Notes under the pieces: model-generated
Seen by the model: the letters and a program-made list of their open reading frames with translations, nothing else
Database searches by the model: none
Told to the model about the DNA's origin: nothing
Source: Pseudomonas lactucae
GTDB lineage: Bacteria; Pseudomonadota; Gammaproteobacteria; Pseudomonadales; Pseudomonadaceae
Assembly: GCF_016937615.1 (NCBI RefSeq)
Contig: NZ_JAFHKI010000013.1
Location: 1-64,000 of the forward strand
DNA: 64,000 nt
Reading direction: 5' to 3'
Made by a program: the position numbers and the translations under genes
Part shown: positions 28,998 to 37,961 of the stretch, piece by piece
Layout: every line of letters starts with the position of its first letter
Numbering within the stretch: position 1 is the first letter of the stretch

Positions 28998-29954
28998 TCA
29001 CATGCCCAGTTTCAGGCGCAACCTTTCCATCAAGCTCAATGGCGCACGCTCCCGCAGCGGGGGAGCCAGCGCCTCGACGATGCGCTGGCCAATACGCGCA
29101 AAACTGAACTCGCTCACAGCCAGCGTTTGCCCGCTGCGCGCAATGTCCGCGGCCAATTGCGGGTTGGCGCGCAAGGTCGCGAGTTTTTCCTGCAACTGAG
29201 GGATGTCCTTGTAGAACACCACATTGACCATGTCTTTGAAACCCAGCGCCGCGTTTTCCGCAGCGCCCTGGTCAAATGCCAGCAACACGCAACCGCAGGC
29301 CATGGCCTCGAAATTCTTGATCATGTATTCGCCCATGCCCACATCGGCACTGACGAAAAAACGGATGCGGTTGAGGGTCGCGCAGTATTCCTCACCGGAT
29401 TTGGTGCGCGTCACCACCAAAGGTTCAACCTTGGCCAGCTCATCGAGCAACGCCTTGCGACCACTGTAGGCCACGCTGTTGGTACTGCCGACAAACGCCA
29501 GCTCGATGTCCCGCTCACGATCCTGTGGTTGCAGCAGTGCCTGGTCGTAGCCCTTGGGCACGAACACCGCGTCGAAGCCTTCGGCGCGCAGGCGCTCGGT
29601 GACCATGTACCCCGAGCTGATCACCCGCGCCCACGGCAAGCGGCGGTAGTGCGCACTGAACTTGCCGGTGTATTTGCACGGGATGTAGTTCTGGTAGGCA
29701 TCGTGTTCGAGGATCACCAGGTTCGGGATGGTGCGGATAAAACCGGCCTGACGAATCTCCTGTTTGAAGCGCAGGAAGAACACAATGCGGTCATAGCGGC
29801 TCACATCGACTTCACGCCGGAAATATCCGCGCAGGTTGCGTTGCTCGTCACTGCTCAACCAGCGGGTATCGCATTCGCAGCGCTCGGCAATGCCGTCGTA
29901 CAAGCGATCCAGAATGGCGCGCTGTTCTTTCTGGACCAGAAACAAAACTCTCAT
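28998..29954 (-). CDS. ssg: Ssg-like glycosyltransferase
   Basis: The 318-residue protein resembles the GT4/CgeB-type glycosyltransferase Ssg (PA5001), linked to LPS, motility and phage sensitivity in pseudomonads. A C-terminal GT-B domain is visible: FVSADVGMGEYMIKNFEAMA with the E-X7-E-like acidic pair, followed by CGCVLLAFDQGAAEN. I use the ATG at 29954, which has AAAGGAAAAG upstream; a GTG at 29969 would overlap the dnpA stop. Eleven bases separate it from dnpA. Sugar specificity is unknown. Confidence 0.82.
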   Translation of the reverse strand: MRVLFLVQKEQRAILDRLYDGIAERCECDTRWLSSDEQRNLRGYFRREVDVSRYDRIVFFLRFKQEIRQAGFIRTIPNLVILEHDAYQNYIPCKYTGKFSAHYRRLPWARVISSGYMVTERLRAEGFDAVFVPKGYDQALLQPQDRERDIELAFVGSTNSVAYSGRKALLDELAKVEPLVVTRTKSGEEYCATLNRIRFFVSADVGMGEYMIKNFEAMACGCVLLAFDQGAAENAALGFKDMVNVVFYKDIPQLQEKLATLRANPQLAADIARSGQTLAVSEFSFARIGQRIVEALAPPLRERAPLSLMERLRLKLGM

Positions 29955-29965
29955 GACTTTTCCTT

Positions 29966-31363
29966 TCACAAACGCCAGAACAACTCATGCCGTCGTACGG
30001 CCTTGCGGAAAAACTCGTTCTCGCCATACGGCGACCGCGACCGCCGCGCCAATACACGCTGCAGCCAGCGCCGCACACGGCGCTTGAACGGCGCCGGGGG
30101 TTGCAGGTCGTGCATCATGCCAAGCGCCATGGCCTTGTCGCGCTGCTGTGCCAGCGACAGCGGCAGGCTGCACGGATGTAGCTCAAGCGCGTCGTCGAAC
30201 TGCGGCGGCAAAGCGATGCCGGTGCCGGCGTCGCCCATGGGCCAGCGGTCGTTGTCATGCAGGTGATTGGCGTACCCCAGGACAGTCGCCGGTTGCCACT
30301 CCAATCCCGCCAAAGCCTCCATCACGGCTTGCTGCGCGCAGATGTGATCCGGATGTGGGTCGAGGATCGGATGAGGCAATACGATCACCTCGGGGCGTGC
30401 GGTCAACAGTAACTGGCGAAGATCGGCCAGCAGGTTGTTCCAGGTCGGCAAACCGTCTTGATCCGCCGGCAAGGGGAACGGATTGAACTGGCGAAACAGA
30501 CGAATATCCATCAGGTCGGCTTCCCGGGAGGCAACCGGCTGATCCGGCGTTGCGCGCATCGCCGGCAGTTGCAGGCAGAAGTAGCCCAACTGCACACACT
30601 GCGCCTCGGGCGCCCCGGCCCAACGCGGCACGGCGATGCTGTCCCAGGCACGCAAGCGACCTTTGAGCCGCGAGGCTTCGACCGGGTCCAGGCCCATGTG
30701 CCGATAGTGCTCGGCTTCGATTTCACCCGCCGTGAGGGTCACGATCCACGGCGCGTGCGCCTGGCCGTAAAGACCGAACGCGGCCAGTTCCGCATCGTCG
30801 GCATGGGGCGCGATCACCATCACGCGCTGCGCCGAGTAATCCGGGTGGCGCCAGGCCCACAGCCTTGGGATGCCTTGCACGCTGCAGAAGCGCCCGCGCA
30901 AGCGCAGCTCACCCGCCATCAGCACAGGCGCCAAGCCACTGAGATTAAGGAAACGCACACCGTTCACGCCGCGCTCGAAGGCCTGACGATCCGGGCTGTC
31001 GCCTCCCGAAACCTCAACGACGGGGTCGAAAAAACGCCCCAGCCAGCCACCTTTGATTTTGACGGCCAGCACCAGAGTCGCATCGGCCGCCAAGGGCTGG
31101 TCTGCCAGCAGTCGGCCGCCCTCAAAGCGAACCCCGGCCACCTCGGCGTCCGCCGCAAACCGGTATTGATAGTCTTCGCCGGGGGCATAAAACAGGTGGT
31201 CGGCAAACCAGGCCTCATGGGCGACCCAGGCCAGCACGCCAAGGACAAACGGCAACCACCAGGCCACCCAGACACCGATGATCACCAGCAGCAACAGACC
31301 GATCAGCAGGCCAACCCGCTTATTACGCCGATGGCGCTTGAGCAACTGCTGTTTGCGGCTCAT
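29966..31363 (-). CDS. dnpA: PIG-L family de-N-acetylase (DnpA-like)
   Basis: The 465-residue protein has a cationic N-terminus and two hydrophobic segments within the first 55 residues (LLIGLLLLVIIGVWVAWWLPF), an intermediate domain, and then a PIG-L/LmbE zinc de-N-acetylase domain. The metal motif is APHADDAELA (about residue 200), with PHPDH later. In P. aeruginosa the homologue DnpA (PA5002) is reported to influence fluoroquinolone persistence and is thought to act on a core sugar. The start overlaps the mig-14 stop as ATGA. The HPDD motif is HADD here, a common variant. Substrate not known. Confidence 0.85.
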   Translation of the reverse strand: MSRKQQLLKRHRRNKRVGLLIGLLLLVIIGVWVAWWLPFVLGVLAWVAHEAWFADHLFYAPGEDYQYRFAADAEVAGVRFEGGRLLADQPLAADATLVLAVKIKGGWLGRFFDPVVEVSGGDSPDRQAFERGVNGVRFLNLSGLAPVLMAGELRLRGRFCSVQGIPRLWAWRHPDYSAQRVMVIAPHADDAELAAFGLYGQAHAPWIVTLTAGEIEAEHYRHMGLDPVEASRLKGRLRAWDSIAVPRWAGAPEAQCVQLGYFCLQLPAMRATPDQPVASREADLMDIRLFRQFNPFPLPADQDGLPTWNNLLADLRQLLLTARPEVIVLPHPILDPHPDHICAQQAVMEALAGLEWQPATVLGYANHLHDNDRWPMGDAGTGIALPPQFDDALELHPCSLPLSLAQQRDKAMALGMMHDLQPPAPFKRRVRRWLQRVLARRSRSPYGENEFFRKAVRRHELFWRL

Positions 31364-32256
31364 ACGCTCAGCACCGGTACAGCGTTGCACCAACGGTCCT
31401 TGTATTCACGGTCGGCGCGCCCGAAGGAAAAGCGCAGCGGTTTGCCGACTTCGCGGGCCTGTTCCCAAGCGCTCTGCGTATTGAGGAAGCTCAACACGCT
31501 GCCCGGGCTGAACGCACGGGTCTCGGGGTCGACGCCACCGTTGACGTACTCCACGCTGATCCACTCGGGCGACTCGACCCGGTACACCAACTGCACCGCA
31601 ATAGGTGCGTCATTGAGGAAGATGACCGAACCGATCAGCCACTCGCGCAGCAGCTCGATTACTTCGGCCATGTGCTCGGCGCCCGTGGCGACAAAGCCCC
31701 AGCGGCGCAGGAACAGATCGCAGTAGATGGCCGCCAGCTCGGTACTGGAAAACTCGCTCACCGGCCGCACCACACCGCCGGCCTCTTCCAGCAGGCGCAG
31801 TTCGCGGCGCTGGTTGTAGCGAAACTTCTTCGACAGCTCTTCCGGGGTGCGGGCCATGGCCAACTGCTCGGCCTGGGGCCTGAGACCGCTGAAACGGCCT
31901 TCGTTCAAGGTCGACAGGTAGCGCGCCCGATGACGCAACGGCGCCTGGGCATTGGTGGCGGCCGGCAGGATCAACTCGGCATTACCCAGGTCGAACAGGC
32001 CTTTCTTGCCGTTTTTCTTGAGGACGTCCTTGGACAACGCCAGGTCGCGGCCCCAGGTGGCGATGCAGGCCTGGCGTTCCCCGCCCGATTCCCAGGCCAG
32101 GTAACGCACCGGGATATCGGCCAGCCCGGCCAGGCGCTCTATCACCTGCGGATGGGTCGCGACGCTGCCGCCAAAACGCTGCCAGGCCTCGCTGTAGGCC
32201 GGGGCGTCGACGACGGACCAGCCCCGCTCGCGCCAGCCTTGGAATCGATTGAGCAT
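31360..32256 (-). CDS. mig-14: Mig-14 family protein (GNAT/FemAB-like fold)
   Basis: The 298-residue protein matches Mig-14, first known as a Salmonella macrophage-induced factor for resistance to antimicrobial peptides. A lipid II FemAB / GNAT-like fold is suggested by KKFRYNQRRELRLLEEAGG, FSSTELAAIYCDLFLRRWG and RFSFGRADREYKDRW. It is within the LPS core operon between wapH and dnpA. The ATG shares a base with the wapH stop (TGATG) and the 3' end overlaps dnpA (ATGA). The enzymatic activity of Mig-14 is not established; an acyl or aminoacyl transfer to the envelope is only an inference from fold. Confidence 0.85.
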   Translation of the reverse strand: MLNRFQGWRERGWSVVDAPAYSEAWQRFGGSVATHPQVIERLAGLADIPVRYLAWESGGERQACIATWGRDLALSKDVLKKNGKKGLFDLGNAELILPAATNAQAPLRHRARYLSTLNEGRFSGLRPQAEQLAMARTPEELSKKFRYNQRRELRLLEEAGGVVRPVSEFSSTELAAIYCDLFLRRWGFVATGAEHMAEVIELLREWLIGSVIFLNDAPIAVQLVYRVESPEWISVEYVNGGVDPETRAFSPGSVLSFLNTQSAWEQAREVGKPLRFSFGRADREYKDRWCNAVPVLSV

Positions 32257-33386
32257 CAAGCCCCCGCGGTCAGTTCAATAACGTGCGGCAGTTGCCAGAA
32301 GGTATCGCGTACCGCCTGATCCGAGAACTGCGTGCGCAGGCGCTCCAGCATCATCTCGGCGCACTGGCGTTGCTGCTGCCGATCCATGGCCGCCAGGTGC
32401 CGCAGCCCCTGGGCAAGGTGCTCGGCGTCGCCGAAGGGAAACAGGATACCCACGCCTTCGACCACTTCTTTCGCCCCGCCACAGGCCGTAGCCAGCAACG
32501 GCACGCCGGCCGCCATGGCTTCGAGCAGCACCATGCCGAACGGTTCATGGTCGGAACTCAGGGCAAACACATCGAACGCGCGGAAATAGCGGCGCGCATC
32601 CGGCACTTGGCCGAGGAACAGCACCTTGTCGGCTATACCCAACTCACGCGCCTGCTCCTTGAGCGCCTGCTCAAGACGCCCGGTGCCGAGGATCGCCAGG
32701 CGGCTTTGCGCCGGCAAATGCGGCAACGCCAGGGCAAAGCCCTTGAGCAGCGTGGACTGGTCCTTGTCCGGGTGCAGGCGGCCGACATTGCCGATCACCC
32801 ATTCATCCGGCGACAGCCCCAAGGCATCACGCGCCTGGTCCGCAGATACCTGGATGGCCTGTAACGCCTCAACATCGATACGGTTGTACAAAGTCTGGAT
32901 ACGCGCCGCAGGCCACTCCGGCAGGCAGCGGCGCATGTCGTCGCGCACCGCGTCGGACACGCCCAGCAGGCTCAGGCGCTTGCGGAAAATTCCGGCAAAC
33001 AGCCTGCGGCTGCCACGTTGATAATCACCAAAGGCGTGATGCACACCGATCACCGGCAGGCGCGTACCGAGCAAGGCGATGTAGATCGGCTTGAAACGGT
33101 GAGCGATACACAGACTGAAATTGCGCGATGCGGCGATCCTGCGCAGTTCGCGGATGGCGCCCAGCTTCAGGCCACGAATGGCCTTGGAGCTGAATTCCAT
33201 GAACAGCACCTCGTCCGACGCACAGCCGGCGGCGACACGCGGATCGGCGACCCCGGTGAGAAACACCGTCGTCACCTTGTAGCCTGTGCCTGCGAACAAA
33301 CTGGCGTATTGCCGCGCGCAGTCCAGGAACGGCCCGTCATAACCGTGGCAGAACTGCAGGACGTGGCGGTCAGCCGAGCGCGTCAT
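32256..33386 (-). CDS. wapH: GT4-family core glycosyltransferase (WapH-like)
   Basis: The 376-residue GT-B enzyme has the standard GT4 C-terminal domain: IGNVGRLHPDKDQSTLLKGF, LAILGTGRLEQ, then SSDHEPFGMVLLEAMAAGVP with the E-X7-E motif. Its place next to the carbamoyltransferase and mig-14 matches wapH (PA5004) of P. aeruginosa, an outer-core glucosyltransferase. Specificity here is inferred only from position. It overlaps wapO upstream by 17 bases and mig-14 downstream by one base. Confidence 0.87.
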   Translation of the reverse strand: MTRSADRHVLQFCHGYDGPFLDCARQYASLFAGTGYKVTTVFLTGVADPRVAAGCASDEVLFMEFSSKAIRGLKLGAIRELRRIAASRNFSLCIAHRFKPIYIALLGTRLPVIGVHHAFGDYQRGSRRLFAGIFRKRLSLLGVSDAVRDDMRRCLPEWPAARIQTLYNRIDVEALQAIQVSADQARDALGLSPDEWVIGNVGRLHPDKDQSTLLKGFALALPHLPAQSRLAILGTGRLEQALKEQARELGIADKVLFLGQVPDARRYFRAFDVFALSSDHEPFGMVLLEAMAAGVPLLATACGGAKEVVEGVGILFPFGDAEHLAQGLRHLAAMDRQQQRQCAEMMLERLRTQFSDQAVRDTFWQLPHVIELTAGA

Positions 33387-35127
33387 AAGGGTCCACGCCG
33401 TCTTTGACGACCAGGATGTCTTCCATGATCAGGTACTGCAGGTCGGAACCGAAGAACATGTCCAGCGCGTCTTTCGGCGAGCAGATCATCGCTTCGCCAC
33501 GACGGTTGAGCGAGGTGTTCAGCGACACGCCGTTGCCGGTCAGCACTTCGAGCTCTTTCATCATGTCGTAGTAACGCGGGTTGTATTCGCGCTTGAGCAC
33601 CTGGGCGCGGGAGGTGCCATCTTCATGGACCACTTCCGGCACGCGGGCCTTCCATTCTTCGGCGACTTCAAAGGTGAAGGTCATGAACGGCGCGGGGTGA
33701 TCGACCTTGATCATCTGCGGGGCCACGGTGTCGAGCATCGACGGGCAGAAAGGCCTCCAGCGCTCGCGAAACTTGATCTGGTGGTTGATGCGATCCGCAA
33801 CGCCGGTGGCGCTCGGGCACCCGATGATCGAACGACCGCCCAACGCACGCGGGCCAAACTCCATGCGGCCCTGGAACCAGGCCACCGGGTTGCCGTCGAC
33901 CATGATCTTGGCGATGCGCTGGGGCATGTTCTCGATCTTGCGCCAGTTCGGCTTGCTCTCGTGCCTGGCGCACGCCGCGATCACATCCTCGTTGCTGTAG
34001 GACGGGCCGAGATAGACGTGCTCCATCTTCTCCACCGGTACACCACGGGCATGCGACACATAGGCAGCCGCACCCACGGCGGTGCCGGCGTCGCCGGACG
34101 CCGGCTGCACGAACAGCTCCTTGACGTCGTTGCGGGCAATGATCTTCTGGTTCAACTTGACGTTCAGCGCGCAGCCGCCGGCGAAGGCGAGCTTGCCGGT
34201 GTCCTTGAGGATGTCGCCCAGATAGTGGTCGATCATCTGCAGGGCCAGCTTCTCGAACAACGCTTGCATGCTGGCGGCGTAGTGGATGTAGGGTTCGTCG
34301 GCGATATCGCCTTCGCGCTTGGGCCCCAGCCACTCGATCAGTTTTGGCGAGAAGTAGAAACCCTTGCCCTTTTCTTTATAGCGGCGCAGGCCGATGACGT
34401 TGGCGTAGTCGGTGTTGATCACCAATTCGCCGTTTTCAAACGAAGCCAGGCGCGAGAAATCGTATTTGCTGGCGTCGCCGTAAGGCGCCATGCCCATGAC
34501 CTTGAACTCACCGTCGAGCATCTCGAAACCGAGGAACTCGGTGATCGCGCCGTACAGGCCGCCGAGGGAGTCCGGGTCGTAGAATTCCTTGATCTTGTGG
34601 ATCTTGCCGTTTTCGCCGTAGCCGAAGAACGTGGTGGCGTACTCACCTTTACCGTCGATACCGAGGATCGCGGTTTTTTCCTGGAAGCCCGAGCAGTGGT
34701 AAGCACTGGAGGCGTGGGCCAGGTGGTGCTCAACCGGTTCGATCTTGATTTTCTTCGGATCGAAGCCCAGTTGCTCCAGGCACCAGACGATCTTGTTGCG
34801 GTAGCGCTTGTAGCGACGGTTGCCCATCAGGATCGCGTCGAGAGCGCGGTCCGGGGCATACCAGTAACGCTTGGCGTAGTGCCAGCGCGCCTCGCCGAAC
34901 AGGCTGATCGGGGCGAACGGGATCGCCACCACGTCAACGTCGGAAGGTTTGATGCCGGCCTGTTCCAGGCAGAACTTCGCCGACTCGTAGGGCATGCGGT
35001 TCTTTGCATGTTTGTCGCGTACGAAGCGCTCTTCTTCGGCGGCCGCGATCAGCTTGCCGTCGATATACAGGGCTGCGGAAGGATCATGGCTAAGGGCGCC
35101 GGACAGGCCAAGAATCGTCAATGCCAC
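33370..35127 (-). CDS. wapO: NodU/TobZ-type carbamoyltransferase (WapO-like), GTG start
   Basis: The 585-residue enzyme belongs to the carbamoyltransferase family that uses carbamoyl phosphate. The N-terminal Kae1-like domain has HHLAHASSAYHCSGF and GIDGKGEYATTFFGYG, plus AFAGGCALNVKLNQ; the C-terminal YrdC-like part has EFGPRALGGRSIIG and SLNRRGEAMICSP. In Pseudomonas LPS, the inner-core heptose carries a 7-O-carbamoyl group, and this gene's position in the core operon fits that role. It starts with GTG (35125-35127); AGAGG lies about 10 bases upstream. A 133-base gap separates it from the upstream lipoprotein gene. Confidence 0.9.
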   Translation of the reverse strand: MALTILGLSGALSHDPSAALYIDGKLIAAAEEERFVRDKHAKNRMPYESAKFCLEQAGIKPSDVDVVAIPFAPISLFGEARWHYAKRYWYAPDRALDAILMGNRRYKRYRNKIVWCLEQLGFDPKKIKIEPVEHHLAHASSAYHCSGFQEKTAILGIDGKGEYATTFFGYGENGKIHKIKEFYDPDSLGGLYGAITEFLGFEMLDGEFKVMGMAPYGDASKYDFSRLASFENGELVINTDYANVIGLRRYKEKGKGFYFSPKLIEWLGPKREGDIADEPYIHYAASMQALFEKLALQMIDHYLGDILKDTGKLAFAGGCALNVKLNQKIIARNDVKELFVQPASGDAGTAVGAAAYVSHARGVPVEKMEHVYLGPSYSNEDVIAACARHESKPNWRKIENMPQRIAKIMVDGNPVAWFQGRMEFGPRALGGRSIIGCPSATGVADRINHQIKFRERWRPFCPSMLDTVAPQMIKVDHPAPFMTFTFEVAEEWKARVPEVVHEDGTSRAQVLKREYNPRYYDMMKELEVLTGNGVSLNTSLNRRGEAMICSPKDALDMFFGSDLQYLIMEDILVVKDGVDPYDALG

Positions 35128-35260
35128 AGGGGTCTAGCCTCTTTTAGTCTGCATGCAGGCGGGTCGCGCCTGAAAAAAGTGTGCTTCCCGCCTGGGCAGG
35201 AAACAGCTAAAGGGCGGGATTATAGCTTAAAAGCACTGAAAAGCCGTTAGCGACAAAGGG

Positions 35261-35596
35261 CTAGCGAAGCTCGATGCTGCCGTCGGCATTCTGCCGGTAG
35301 ATCGTGTAAGGCAGAATGAGCGTATCCAAGACGCCGGAGAGGGGCACATCGATGAAAGCCCAGGGAACGTCATTCAACGAGAGCCCAGCTCCCGAATTCG
35401 GCGGTGCATGCAGCACACACAGGTTGTAAGCCACGCCGCTGTAGATACGCGGGACAGATTCGCAATAGGTTTTTTTCGCCTTGAGCGATTGAACGGTGGC
35501 GGTGTCTTCACGCATCGCCGTGGTCACAGTACCGCAGCCACTCGCAAACAGAGACACCCACCCCACTACCAACAACCCGACAATTTCAGTGCGCAT
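35261..35596 (-). CDS. YceK/DUF1375-like small lipoprotein
   Basis: The 111-residue product starts with a lipoprotein signal (IVGLLVVGWVSLFASGC, lipobox ASGC). It ends with the DUF1375/YceK-type block (VPWAFIDVPLSGVLDTLILP). Lipoproteins of this family are uncharacterised. It sits inside the LPS core gene run, between the tandem kinase gene and wapO, with gaps of 162 and 133 bases on either side, so it may be an insertion with its own promoter. P. aeruginosa does not, to my knowledge, have it in this place. Confidence 0.75.
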   Translation of the reverse strand: MRTEIVGLLVVGWVSLFASGCGTVTTAMREDTATVQSLKAKKTYCESVPRIYSGVAYNLCVLHAPPNSGAGLSLNDVPWAFIDVPLSGVLDTLILPYTIYRQNADGSIELR

Positions 35597-35758
35597 GGCC
35601 AGCTCTTCTTTTTAAGGGGAGCGAAAATCTAGCACCACGAAAACCCAATGTTCAGAGCCTGGATGCGCAACTTGGCGTGGGAAATGTCCTGTTCCGCTCG
35701 ATGGCCGGGAAGCCGAGTGTGTTCCAATTGCGCCATGCCCTCTAAGCGGGCTCGCGCT

Positions 35759-37209
35759 TCAGCCCGCCACGCCAACATCCCTGGGTAAGCGCTGATCGAT
35801 CAACTGGTACAACGCACTTTCCCGCGGCCAGTTGCGCATAAACCGCGCACGGTCCTTGGCGAAGGCTGGAGCGAAGCTCGCGACCGAGCGGTGCTGGCAC
35901 ATCGCGTCGAGGTCGATCAGCGCCCAGCGGTCTTCGTGCCAGAACAGGTTATGGCCCTTGAAGTCGCCATGGCTGATGCGCTCGCGGATCAGTTCGGTAA
36001 ACAAGTGGTCCAGGGCCAGCAGTTCGTTTTCCGGCGCGTCACCGTTATCGATGTAGGGCGCAAAGCGCTCGATGATGTCCGGGCCGGCAGGTATTCAGTG
36101 ATCAGGTAGGCGCGGCTGCGCAGCCAGAAAAAACGCTTTTCCAATACGGCCAGCGGCTTGGGCGTGGCAATGCCCAGGAACGCCAGGCGGTTGCCTTCAC
36201 GCCAGGAGTGCCAGGCGCGGCTTGGGCGCCAGAAGCGTTTGAGCCAATGGGCGAACCCCTTGATGTTGTAACGCTTGATCACCAACGGACGACCGGCCAC
36301 CTCGACCTTGGCCACGCTGGCGGCACCGCCGGTCTTGTACAGATGGCCGCGGTCGAGCAGCGCATCGGCCTGTTCCAGCACCGGCAGCATCGCAGGCTCT
36401 TCTTCGCGACGAATCGCGCGCAAACCAAACGCACCGCGCACCACGCTGAACAGCGTGCATTCACGGCCGACCTTGTTCAAAAAGTCCTTCAAGCGCCAGG
36501 CACTGACCTTGCGAACCTGTTTTTCCAGCGCTTGCAGCGGCAACGCGTGCTCACTGTTGCCGAGCAGGTAATACACCAGCAGCTCCTCGGTAAACGGCTC
36601 GAGGTTTTTCGGCAATTGGGCGAAAAACACGCCGAGGTTTTCCAGTACTCGGTTGCGCGACAGCGGTTTACCGGCCTCTTCGACACGGATGCCCGCACCG
36701 TCGATCAAGTACAGCTTGCCGTCCTGGCGCAGCAGGTTGTCCAGATGCAGGTCTTCCTGCCACAGCCCTTTGGTGTGCATCTGCGCGATCGCACCCAGCG
36801 CTTGGGCGAGCACCGCGGTTTGTTCGTCGGCCAGCGGCGGCAGCGCTTCGACGGCCTGCCAGGCATCGGCCAGGCTTTCGGCGCCTTCGAGGAACTCGAA
36901 CAGCAGCCAACCGCCCTCGCCTTCCTGCAAGCCATCGGCGAGCAACCGGGGGGTGGTCAGGCCGTGTTCGGCCAGCAGGCGCACGCCCGTGAGTTCACGC
37001 TGAAAATGCCGCGCGGCCTTGCTGCCCACCAATAACTTGGCCAGCACCGCACGTCCGCGCCAGACCGCCGCGCCCACGTAACGCTCGCCCGGCAATACAC
37101 GCAACAGGCTCAGCAGTTGCAACTGGCCGGGGCCGACGGCGTCCGCAAGATCGAGAGTCAGGGGCAGGCTCAGGGTGCGGCCGGCCTTTTTCAGCTCGGA
37201 CAGGCGCAT
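35759..37209 (-). pseudogene. tandem kinase-fold LPS protein (PA5006-like), frameshifted as given
   Basis: Read from MRLSELKKAG at 37209, the protein contains two kinase-like modules. The first has Lys58 (VLAKLLVG), a catalytic loop EDLHLDNLL (152-160) and LIDGAG (Asp170). The second has Lys312 (LVIKRYN) and then should have GDFKGHNLF and LIDLDAM. After EYLP (residue 375) the frame breaks. The true continuation (GPDIIERFAPYID, then GDFKGHN) is in another frame and ends at 35759; one G missing from a GGG run at about 36080 explains it. The restored protein is 483 residues. If real, the lesion would remove the second catalytic loop. The start overlaps the next upstream gene (TGATG). It is likely to phosphorylate core sugars, by analogy with WaaP. 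Confidence 0.85.
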
Positions 37210-37961
37210 CAGCGGTTCTCCTTGTGGCTACGCCGCTTCGTCAGGCGCTGCAGCCAGGTGGCGACCAGCGGACTGTCTTCAGGCTGGTCGAGATAAGCCG
37301 CCAGCAATTGGCGCACCTGCGCGTTCGACCACTGCGGTGCGCGGCGCAACAACGGCTCCAGGTCCTTGACCCGGTCACGCCAGCCGAACAGCAACGGGCG
37401 GGTTTTCTCCAGGTCGATCAACTGCGCGGCGTAACCGTCACCGGTCGCCTGCAAAAAAATATGCTTGGGGTAAAAACAGCCATGCACCTGGCCCACGCTA
37501 TGCAGCCGGCGCGCCAGCCGGCCACAGGCCAGCAGGATGGCCCGGTGCTGGGCGTCGCTCAGTTGCGGCCATTGCTCCAGCACCGAATCCAGGTCGTTCC
37601 AGCCATCCAGGGCACGGGTCAGCAACATCGCGCGGTGTTCGCCAGCCACCTTGCGTTCGCCATAGAACGCCGCCTGCAGCGCCGGGATGCCCAGCGTGCG
37701 ATAACGGCTGATATTGCGAAATTCGCGGGAGAAACTCGGCTCGCCCAACGGCCGGTGCAGACTGCGGGTGAGGTAGTTGCTCTGGCGCTTGAGGTAATAC
37801 CCGTGGCCCTCGATCTCCAGACGAAACACACTGCTCCAACCGCCGCGACTGGTGTTCGGCTCGTCGACGGCGTCCAGCTGCTTGGCCCACAGCGCGTCGA
37901 ACGTCGCCAGGCCGTTACGCTCCAGCACGGCACGGTCCTCAGCCGCCAGAAAATCACTCAT
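37209..37961 (-). CDS. InaA-type LPS kinase-fold protein
   Basis: The 250-residue protein belongs to the InaA/WaaP kinase-like family. The catalytic-loop position reads VHGCFYPKHIFL, so the aspartate of HRD is a cysteine here, as in InaA-type members; QLIDLEKTRPL supplies the metal-binding Asp. It may be a weak kinase or a partner. It is embedded in the wapP / tandem kinase run with ATGA and TGATG overlaps on both sides. InaA homologues are induced by weak acid in enterobacteria, but no such link is shown for this operon. Confidence 0.83.
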   Translation of the reverse strand: MSDFLAAEDRAVLERNGLATFDALWAKQLDAVDEPNTSRGGWSSVFRLEIEGHGYYLKRQSNYLTRSLHRPLGEPSFSREFRNISRYRTLGIPALQAAFYGERKVAGEHRAMLLTRALDGWNDLDSVLEQWPQLSDAQHRAILLACGRLARRLHSVGQVHGCFYPKHIFLQATGDGYAAQLIDLEKTRPLLFGWRDRVKDLEPLLRRAPQWSNAQVRQLLAAYLDQPEDSPLVATWLQRLTKRRSHKENR

